Below are positions 55,519-64,000 of a stretch of DNA of 64,000 bases, piece by piece. The translations under genes and the position numbers were made by a program. The notes below the pieces were generated by a model. That model was not told where the DNA came from. It saw only the letters and a program-made list of their open reading frames with translations, and ran no database searches. The stretch is from Nocardia panacis (lineage in GTDB: Bacteria; Actinomycetota; Actinomycetes; Mycobacteriales; Mycobacteriaceae). The stretch covers positions 62,001 through 126,000 of the forward strand of contig NZ_QZFU01000014.1 in assembly GCF_003598715.1 (NCBI RefSeq), given 5' to 3'. How positions within the stretch are numbered: position 1 is the first letter of the stretch; every line of letters starts with the position of its first letter.

Positions 55519-56862
55519 ATGGGGAGCAGCATCCATCGGCTGATGGTCGGTGCGGCGGCGGTGGCCCTGGTGGCGGGCGGCGCGGTCGCGGCGGGCGCGC
55601 GGGCGGAGGACGACGTGCGCTGTCTGGTGTCCTCGGCGCGGGAGTTCGAGCGGGCGCGGCCCGAGGCGGTGGGTTTGGACACCGACCGGCTCAATGACGC
55701 GCTGCGTTTCGCCAAGGATCGAAATCGGTTGAATGTTCAGGTGTTTCGCAATGACTGCCTGGTCGGGGTCGGACCGGGCAATGAGCTGACCGGCGGGACG
55801 CCGTGGAATATCTGGAGTTCCACCAAGAGTGTGGTCTCCCTGCTGGCCGGAATCGCATGGGACCGCGGCGCACTCGATCTGCGCGCCCCTATCGACAAAT
55901 ATCTGCCGCCGGGGCTTGGCGATACCGGACATCGGTCGATCACGGTGCAGGATCTGCTGACCGAAGCCTCCGGGCTGCGCGTCTCCGCATTCACCGAGGG
56001 TATTACCGGCGTCTTCCCCATCGATCCGAACAGCGCGGTGCAGGCACTGGGTGTGCGACAGGATCATCCGCCGGGCACCCATTTCTCCTACAGCCAGCGC
56101 AGCGTCGACCTGCTCTCGTACGTCATCGAATTGGCGATAAACGAACCGCTGCAGGACTTCGCCCAGCGCGAACTGTTCGATCCGCTGGGTATCCGGCGAT
56201 CCGACTACTACTGGGCGCGTGATCGGTCCGCGCACACCTACGGATACGCGCACCTGCTCATCCCGCCGGACGACTTCGCCAGGATCGGCCTGCTGGTTGC
56301 CAATGAAGGGCATTGGGGCACAATGCAAGTCGTATCGAGCGACTATATGGCGATGGCGCGCACGCCCTCGCGGACCAACGAATGCTACGGCTACCTGTTC
56401 TGGCTCGGCCCCGGCTGCGCGGAGATCCCGGACTTCCTCCCCCACGACACCTATGCGATTTCGGGTCTGGGCCTGCAGAACGTGTTCATCATCCCGAGCC
56501 TGCACCTGACCGTCATGTGGACGGGCATCTTCGGCAATATCAGCAGGCAAGGGCTGGCAGGCGCCGTTCAGAACCAGGCCGAACTGCCGTACGAATTCTT
56601 CCGGAAACTGCTCGCGGCCTTCCTGCACCCACCGATCCCGGACCCCGGCCCGTATATCGAACCGCCCGCCGAAGTCGACCCGCGCGGCCTGATCGACACC
56701 GATATGTTGCTCGCGGTATTCGGCATCGGCCCGGACGCCTATCCCGGCTGCAATGTGTTCAACTGCCTGAACGAGCCACTCGCCGCACCCTTCTCCGACA
56801 CCCCGCCCGGCTGCGTGATCGTGGTCTGCCTCGGTTCGGAAGCGCCCGGAATCCGGGAATAG
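55519..56862 (+). CDS. Secreted serine hydrolase (class C beta-lactamase fold)
   Basis: 447 residues with an N-terminal signal sequence (LMVGAAAVALVAGGAVAAGA). The nucleophile SxxK is in SSTKSVVS (about residue 106), the YxN equivalent is YSQ in FSYSQRS, and a long C-terminal extension contains four Cys (CNVFNC, CVIVVC). It belongs to the serine hydrolase/EstB-like group; substrate could be an ester or peptidoglycan peptide. A TAGCCT box seven bases before the ATG indicates a leaderless transcript. Confidence 0.87.
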   Translation: MGSSIHRLMVGAAAVALVAGGAVAAGARAEDDVRCLVSSAREFERARPEAVGLDTDRLNDALRFAKDRNRLNVQVFRNDCLVGVGPGNELTGGTPWNIWSSTKSVVSLLAGIAWDRGALDLRAPIDKYLPPGLGDTGHRSITVQDLLTEASGLRVSAFTEGITGVFPIDPNSAVQALGVRQDHPPGTHFSYSQRSVDLLSYVIELAINEPLQDFAQRELFDPLGIRRSDYYWARDRSAHTYGYAHLLIPPDDFARIGLLVANEGHWGTMQVVSSDYMAMARTPSRTNECYGYLFWLGPGCAEIPDFLPHDTYAISGLGLQNVFIIPSLHLTVMWTGIFGNISRQGLAGAVQNQAELPYEFFRKLLAAFLHPPIPDPGPYIEPPAEVDPRGLIDTDMLLAVFGIGPDAYPGCNVFNCLNEPLAAPFSDTPPGCVIVVCLGSEAPGIRE

Positions 56863-56870
56863 GGGCCTGT

Positions 56871-57113
56871 TCAGCCGGCGGTCACCACCACTCCCCAGCC
56901 CCGAGCCTCGAGTACCACCGCACCCCAGTCCTGCAGAACCAGGGCAACTTCGGTGAAGTCGTGGAATGGGCAGTACCCGTCGTAGCCGGCATCGAAAGCG
57001 GGTTTCAGTTCCGCGATCCGATCCCCGAACAGCGCCCGGTGGTCGGGGAGTTCGACGACCACCGGGGGCGAGCAGGCCGAGCACAACCGCACGTGTGCGG
57101 GCTGCGGCGGCAT
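56871..57113 (-). CDS. Hypothetical protein downstream of asd
   Basis: 80 residues from an ATG at 57113; includes LCSACSPPVVVELP and GYDGYCPFHDFTEVALV. The same frame stays open upstream to about 57222 and there encodes protein-like sequence (LRAHGEAFLGRLLWRGPDRD), yet without a standard start codon, so the true protein may be longer, use a rare start, or be disrupted by a frameshift. It follows asd on the same strand. Function unknown. Confidence 0.5.
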   Translation of the reverse strand: MPPQPAHVRLCSACSPPVVVELPDHRALFGDRIAELKPAFDAGYDGYCPFHDFTEVALVLQDWGAVVLEARGWGVVVTAG

Positions 57114-57240
57114 CCCCGAAGGGCCGATGAAATCAGCGTCCCGGTCGGGACCCCGCCACAGCAGGCGACCGAGGAACGCCTCGCCATGCGCGCGCAGGTC
57201 GGCCCGGACCAGCGCGCGCCATCAGGTGGGCGCGACTCGA

Positions 57241-59543
<2,303 letters not shown>

Positions 59544-59722
59544 GGCGGCAGTCCTCCAAGATCGACGTGAAGCTGGATATCAGGACTAAAGACTACCGAC
59601 CCCGGTCCAGGGGTTATCGGGCTACCTCCGGCATTCGAGGGAGGCGATCGTCACTGTGCGGACTTGCCGTGACGACCGGTCCGTTGTTGTGACCCGCATC
59701 ACCGACCCGTGATAATGGTGCG

Positions 59723-59905
59723 ATGCAGGCAAATGTCGGAGACCGACTACACGTGCACAGCCATGTGGTGGGTGAGATCGATCGCCAAGGCGAGATCATC
59801 GAGGTGCGCGGTCAGCAGGGCGCGCCGCCGTACGTGGTCCGCTTCAATGACGGCCACGAATCGCTGGTCTTTCCCGGCCCGGACGCCGTGGTCGAACCCG
59901 CGTAG
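59723..59905 (+). CDS. DUF1918 domain protein
   Basis: 60 residues, beginning MQANVGDRLHVHSHVVGEID and ending HESLVFPGPDAVVEPA, a full-length match to the small beta-barrel DUF1918 family common in actinobacteria. GATAAT lies six bases before the ATG, so it is likely leaderless. Function unknown, possibly nucleic-acid or small-ligand binding. Confidence 0.85.
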   Translation: MQANVGDRLHVHSHVVGEIDRQGEIIEVRGQQGAPPYVVRFNDGHESLVFPGPDAVVEPA

Positions 59906-59956
59906 GACGCGGCGGGCGAAGCCGTCCTCCGACCCGAGCGTGGCCGGAGGTACGCC

Positions 59957-60298
59957 TCAGCCGGCCGAGTTGTCGTGCGATCGCCGCAATTTCACCACGG
60001 CGATCGAGATGATGCCCGCCAGCAGCACCCAGCCCGCAGTCTGAATGATGGCATTCACATCGACGGCAGGCTTCCACTCGCAGCGCCCGTCGCGCAGCAC
60101 GAAAGCGCCGACGGGTTGACCGCCGAATCCGAATCCCAGCCCCTCTCCGGCCCCGCTCTCCGCACCGCCGCCACCACCGCCGCCACCGACTCGCGCGGCC
60201 GCGATGATGATCGCACCGTCTTTCTCATAGGGCTCGCTGTAGACCAGGCGCGCGTCGACGCCTCCCCGCATGCGGTCGAGCAGTTCCTGATATCGCAT
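59957..60298 (-). CDS. GerW/YtfJ family membrane protein
   Basis: 113 residues from the ATG at 60298. LVYSEPYEKDGAIIIAAARV followed by a Gly-rich loop and GQPVGAFVLRDG are the hallmarks of the GerW (YtfJ) family, originally linked to Bacillus spore germination but widespread in non-sporulating actinobacteria. A C-terminal transmembrane helix (WVLLAGIISIAVV) is present. Role here unknown. Confidence 0.82.
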   Translation of the reverse strand: MRYQELLDRMRGGVDARLVYSEPYEKDGAIIIAAARVGGGGGGGGAESGAGEGLGFGFGGQPVGAFVLRDGRCEWKPAVDVNAIIQTAGWVLLAGIISIAVVKLRRSHDNSAG

Positions 60299-60463
60299 GA
60301 GACCTCCCGTTTCCGCCTGATCGTAGGCGCTTCCCACCGGCGCTCACCCCCGAAATCAGCCGGGACGGACAGCCTACGCAACCGTAGGTGAGTGTTGACG
60401 AATCGAAGTGCGCATGGGAAGAATCGGCCTCGATGACCCTTCGGGGGGCGGAGGTTACGAAAC

Positions 60464-60964
60464 ATGCGCACCAAATCCGATATCCACATCGTGGTGGACT
60501 CCGAACCGGCGCGGGTGTTCGACGCACTGGCCGCGGTGGACCAACTGCCGCAATGGTCGCCGACGCACGACGACGCGCGCATAGCGACCAGGGACGAATC
60601 GGGCCGCCCGCGCCGCGTGTTCGTCAACACGAATATTCTGGGCAGCCTGGATATGCAAGTGCTGGAATACGATTGGGGCGAGAGCCGGGCCGCCTGGAAG
60701 ATCGTCGACAGCTCGCGTGGCTGCAAAGGCAATGGCTGGTGCGAGGTTTCGACCGCGGAGAACGAGACTCGCCTCTGGTTCCGCACCGAAGTGTATGTGC
60801 CACTGCCTATTCCGGGTATTCTGCTCAAGCGGAATATGCGCAAGTACAGTGAACTCGCGGCGCAGAACTTCATCGGGTTCCTGGACGGCTTTCCCCGGCC
60901 GATCGATCCGTTCACACCCGCCGCGGATCCGCTGCCGCAGGATTCGCAGCCGGAATCGGTCTGA
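60464..60964 (+). CDS. SRPBCC family (polyketide cyclase-like) protein
   Basis: 166 residues. MRTKSDIHIVVDSEPARVFD, AVDQLPQWSP and the C-terminal amphipathic helix (RNMRKYSELAAQNFIGFLDG) define the START/Bet v1-like ligand-binding fold. GGAGG is seven bases before the ATG. It may bind a lipid-like ligand; no partner is evident. Confidence 0.82.
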   Translation: MRTKSDIHIVVDSEPARVFDALAAVDQLPQWSPTHDDARIATRDESGRPRRVFVNTNILGSLDMQVLEYDWGESRAAWKIVDSSRGCKGNGWCEVSTAENETRLWFRTEVYVPLPIPGILLKRNMRKYSELAAQNFIGFLDGFPRPIDPFTPAADPLPQDSQPESV

Positions 60965-61038
60965 TCGGCGTGTGACGCGATTGGTCGACGCGGCCCGGAT
61001 TGCGCCGCTTCGTCGAATTCCGGTGCGACCATGTGCCC

Positions 61039-62244
61039 ATGATCGGATCCAAGCGCGTACGACTGATTCCGGTGGCCGAGGATGCCTCGGTCACCCAGCT
61101 CGAACTGTTCTTCGACCTGGTGCTGGTCTTCGCTTTCACCATGGTGACCGACCTGGCCGCCGAGGATCCCAGCGCCGTGAATGTGCTGCGCGCTTTCCTG
61201 GTGTTGGCCGTGATGTGGTGGTTGTGGATCGCCTATTCCTGGCTCGGCAATGTGGTGCGCGCCGACGAGGGTTTCACCAGGGTGGCCATGTTCGCGGCGA
61301 TGGGGGCGGCCTTCATCGCCGCGCTCGCCGTGCCGGAGGCCTTCCACGATCTGCCCGGCGGCTGGTACGGACCGCTGGTGTTCGCCATCGCCTATCTCGC
61401 GGTGCGACTGGTGCACCTGACAGTCTTCTGGCTGGCCAGCGCCGAGGACGCGCAACTGCGCGGTCAGGTGGCGCGGTGGGCGCTCGGCTCGATCTCCATC
61501 GGCACCACCCTGCTGGTGGTCGCGGCGCTGACCTCCGGTGCGGTGCAGATCGGGCTGTGGATCGCCGCCATCGCGGGCGATATGCTCTGGACCCTGCTTT
61601 CCGGCGACGACTGGCGGGTGAATTCCGCGGGCCATTTCGCCGAGCGGTACGGGTTGATCATCATTGTCGCGCTGGGCGAATCGATCGTGGCCACCGGCGT
61701 CGGCGTGGCCGGGTTGCCCATCTCCTGGCCCATCGCGCTGGGATCGCTACTGGGACTGGCTATTTCGGGCCTACTGTGGTGGGCCTACTTCGATATGGCC
61801 GCATTGGCGGTCGAACACGAATTCCGGCGGGCCACCGGTGAGCGGCAGATCCGGATCGCCCGGAATTCCTATACCTATTGGCATTTCCCGATGATCGTCG
61901 GAATCATCGCGCTCTCATTGGGTTTGAAGAAGGTGCTGTACTACGTCGGCGACGCCTCACATCACACGCTGCACGACGCGCTGACCGGAATCCCGCTCTA
62001 CGCCCTGTACGGCGGTGTGGTGCTGTATCTGGTGGCGCTCATCGGATTCAAGCACTACGCGACGCGGCAGATATCCGCGACGCGACCGATCACGGCCGCG
62101 GCGCTGCTGGCGCTCATCCCACTGGCCGCCGCCCTACCCGCCCTGGCGGCGCTGGCGCTGCTGTGCGCCGTGCTGGTGGCCATGATCGCCTGGGAGACAG
62201 TGCGATTCGCCGAGAATCGGGATGCGATCCGACACGGGGCCTAA
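61039..62244 (+). CDS. Low temperature requirement protein A (LtrA) family
   Basis: 401-residue polytopic membrane protein (about ten helices). LELFFDLVLVFAFTMVTDL near the N-terminus, a central ERYGLIIIVALGESIVATG and WHFPMIVGI are LtrA family signatures. The name comes from a Listeria mutant defective at low temperature; transport function is not established. Start ATG 61039 (a GTG six bases earlier is also possible). Its stop codon overlaps the stop of the convergent gene. Confidence 0.9.
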   Translation: MIGSKRVRLIPVAEDASVTQLELFFDLVLVFAFTMVTDLAAEDPSAVNVLRAFLVLAVMWWLWIAYSWLGNVVRADEGFTRVAMFAAMGAAFIAALAVPEAFHDLPGGWYGPLVFAIAYLAVRLVHLTVFWLASAEDAQLRGQVARWALGSISIGTTLLVVAALTSGAVQIGLWIAAIAGDMLWTLLSGDDWRVNSAGHFAERYGLIIIVALGESIVATGVGVAGLPISWPIALGSLLGLAISGLLWWAYFDMAALAVEHEFRRATGERQIRIARNSYTYWHFPMIVGIIALSLGLKKVLYYVGDASHHTLHDALTGIPLYALYGGVVLYLVALIGFKHYATRQISATRPITAAALLALIPLAAALPALAALALLCAVLVAMIAWETVRFAENRDAIRHGA

Positions 62245-63098
62245 CTCTGACGTTTGGCGAGGATGCTGCGGGCCGTCTCGTCGACCGGCGTCGGCCCGTA
62301 CGCCGAGGGCGGCACCCTTACGCCCGCGTGCATCGCCTCCCGGATCTGATCGATGTTCTCCCGCAACAGATCCGCCACGAACTCGTCGGTGCGCGGATCG
62401 TCGAGCACCTGGAAGACGATGCGGAAGACGGTATCCGCGACGAGCCGAATGATCTCGTCGTGGAACGGCAGGTATTTGATCTTGCCCGCCTGCGGATCCT
62501 TCTTGATCAGATCGAGGATCATCGCGTCCATCTCGGCGCGATTCTCCTCGAGCGCCGCGGCGATATTGCGGGTGTAGTGGCCGATGCGCAGCACCTCGCC
62601 GACCTCGTCGAGCACCGCGACCGCCATGGGGCGCTTGATGATCTCCACGATCGTCCCGACGAAGCGGTTCATCAGGGCCGCGGTGATCCGGTCCCCGAAC
62701 GCGCGATCGGCCACCCGCGCCAACCGCACCACGATCACCACGATCCGCAGCAGTCGGAAACCGCGGAAAATGGGGCTGGTCACCGGGATCATGCCCAGCA
62801 CCTCGTACCAGTAGACGAACGGGTAGGTCCACGGCCAACCCGCCCGCCGCCAGCGCCACAGGAATTCCAGCGCGAACACCGCGCAGATCGAATAGTCGAC
62901 CGCCACGATGGCGCGATAGGTGTGCGGGGCGACGTGGAAGAACGTCACCCACACCACCAGGCCGACCGAGACCGCGGCCAGCGCGAGCATCACGAAGTCG
63001 GTCCACAGCGCGGGCGGTTTGCGCGGTGTGTCCCCCTCCGGCGGCAACGGATCCTCCGAACCGTAGCCGCCGCCCCCATATATGCCGGGAGTTACCAC
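62241..63098 (-). CDS. Voltage-sensor-like ion transporter protein
   Basis: 285 residues. Four hydrophobic segments in the first 150 residues include an S4-like helix with Arg at every third position (RGFRLLRIVVIVVRLARVAD). This resembles the voltage-sensor domain of ion channels and proton channels. No pore helix or selectivity filter follows; the C-terminal 150 residues are soluble and charged, partly coiled. It may be a proton-channel-like or sensor protein; annotated relatives are usually called ion transporter. Stops of this gene and LtrA overlap. Confidence 0.8.
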   Translation of the reverse strand: MVTPGIYGGGGYGSEDPLPPEGDTPRKPPALWTDFVMLALAAVSVGLVVWVTFFHVAPHTYRAIVAVDYSICAVFALEFLWRWRRAGWPWTYPFVYWYEVLGMIPVTSPIFRGFRLLRIVVIVVRLARVADRAFGDRITAALMNRFVGTIVEIIKRPMAVAVLDEVGEVLRIGHYTRNIAAALEENRAEMDAMILDLIKKDPQAGKIKYLPFHDEIIRLVADTVFRIVFQVLDDPRTDEFVADLLRENIDQIREAMHAGVRVPPSAYGPTPVDETARSILAKRQS

Positions 63099-63172
63099 GC
63101 CAGATCCCTTCCACGCCGAACAGTCCCGGCCGAGGGTAATCGGCGAAACCGTACTCGCACAGGGGATCTAGC

Positions 63173-64000
63173 TCAGTGGCCCGCTCGGAGGATCGCCTCG
63201 ATATTGCGTTCGGCGATGGCCGCGATCGTCAGTGACGGATTGGCGGTGGCGGTGCTGCCCGGAATGCCCGCGCCATCGGTGACGTAGAGGCCCGGATGCC
63301 CGTGTACCCGACCGTAGGCGTCGGTGGCCCGACCGAGCACGGCGCCGCCCAGCGGATGCGCGGTGAATACGGCATTGGCGTCGTAGCCGAGCAGGCCGTA
63401 CTCGGCCACCGCGCCCGCGCGCTCGGCGATCCGATGATCGACCGCCTTGGCTGCGGCGACCACGTCGTCGCGGTTGCGGGTCGACCAGGCTAAGCCGACA
63501 CCATTGTTGCCGGGGTTGTAGCCGAAGCGGGCGCGTGCCGGATCCAGCACCATGCCCAGCGAGGCCAGTGCGCCCGTCTCGAACGGGATGCCGGGGATGT
63601 ACCAACTCTCCAGGGTGAGCGCGACGCCGGAGTCGTCGAAGATGCGGCTCGCGCTCGGTACGCCCTGACCGTGTCCGGCCAGCGAACTCGCGCCGCGGGC
63701 CAGCACCACATCGCCGTTGGTGCCCCAGCCGTCGCCGACGTGCTCGTTGAGATTGGGGAGTGCGCCGGTGGCCTGGGCGCGGACCAGCAGTTCGGAGGTG
63801 CCGACCGAACCCGCGCCGAGGAACAGCCGGTCGCAGGTGAGGGTGCGGGTGGCCAGCACCATTCCGGTGGGATCGAGTTTGGTCACCTGCACGGTGAAGC
63901 GGCCGCCCGGCTCCTGGCCGATGGCGTCCACCCGATGCCCCGGATAGATGCGCGAATTGCCGGTGCCCTCCGCGTAGCGCAGGTAGTTCTGGTTCAGATC
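63173..64000 (-). CDS. GMC-type cholesterol oxidase, C-terminal part
   Basis: 276 codons up to the window edge; the N-terminus lies beyond. DRLFLGAGSVGTSELLVRA, HVGDGWGTNGDV and the terminal segment FTAHPLGGAV ... GLYVTDGAGIPGSTATANPSLTIAAI (split here) are typical of bacterial cholesterol oxidases (ChoD/ChoE/ChoM types), which oxidise and isomerise 3-hydroxysteroids using FAD. The active-site His (AHPLGG) and Asn (TANPS) are present. Confidence 0.92.
   Translation of the reverse strand, partial: DLNQNYLRYAEGTGNSRIYPGHRVDAIGQEPGGRFTVQVTKLDPTGMVLATRTLTCDRLFLGAGSVGTSELLVRAQATGALPNLNEHVGDGWGTNGDVVLARGASSLAGHGQGVPSASRIFDDSGVALTLESWYIPGIPFETGALASLGMVLDPARARFGYNPGNNGVGLAWSTRNRDDVVAAAKAVDHRIAERAGAVAEYGLLGYDANAVFTAHPLGGAVLGRATDAYGRVHGHPGLYVTDGAGIPGSTATANPSLTIAAIAERNIEAILRAGH

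Overview
The window is high-GC actinobacterial DNA that looks like Nocardia or a close relative. Protein families suggest this: WhiB4, MarP, PonA2 with a PASTA domain, a paired ArsA-type ATPase and a secreted cholesterol-oxidase-type enzyme. Gene order suggests it too: from about 0.4 to 31 kb the order follows the Mycobacterium tuberculosis Rv3658c-Rv3683 segment almost gene for gene. Genus is an inference; no sequence search was possible.

Conserved backbone, 0.4-33.2 kb. It starts with part of a Tad/Flp pilus secretion locus on the minus strand (Ssd/CpaE-like, a small coupled ORF, TadA, TadB). Next come the 6C small RNA, a SerB1-like HAD phosphatase and the Ms1-type (MTS2823) RNA preceded by a perfect cAMP-receptor-protein palindrome. 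The dppABCD dipeptide importer, acs, nhaA (an addition relative to M. tuberculosis), a holin-like membrane protein and an EphE-like hydrolase follow. Then marP, a Nudix enzyme, a thioredoxin-like protein and nth lead to crp, a metallo-beta-lactamase, RidA, a DUF4177 protein, two ArsA-like ATPases, whiB4, ponA2, YqeY and a phosphoesterase. A Pro/Gln-rich membrane-anchored protein and tRNA-Pro(CGG) end the block.

Accessory region, 33.2-57 kb. Just past the tRNA the order departs from M. tuberculosis: a winged-helix/membrane peptide pair, an XRE regulator convergent with a HAD hydrolase, a candidate HEPN protein, a MerR-controlled MFS efflux pump and a Fic enzyme behind a large palindromic operator. 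An SDR-like protein, an acetyltransferase and a channel-like membrane protein come next. The most coherent uncharacterised unit is a tightly packed four-gene operon (42.4-47.2 kb) of the SCO2521, SCO2522, SCO2523 (variant P-loop) and SCO2524 families. It is followed by a GntR regulator and the wreck of a urea amidolyase locus (urea carboxylase start joined out of frame to the allophanate hydrolase end). Beyond are a small-ORF/hairpin region, a 5'-truncated class A beta-lactamase, katA-furA with two tandem FurA-type operators, an AAA ATPase, a streptothricin-acetyltransferase-like protein and a secreted serine hydrolase.

Backbone resumes at 57 kb with asd and lysC (aspartate pathway), then small stress-type proteins, LtrA, a voltage-sensor-like membrane protein and a GMC cholesterol oxidase cut by the window edge.

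Regulation links parts of the window. crp lies here, and Crp-type palindromes precede Ms1 (perfect) and whiB4 (one mismatch). Many genes look leaderless, with a TANNNT box 6-8 bases before the start codon. Most convergent gene ends carry long perfect terminator hairpins.
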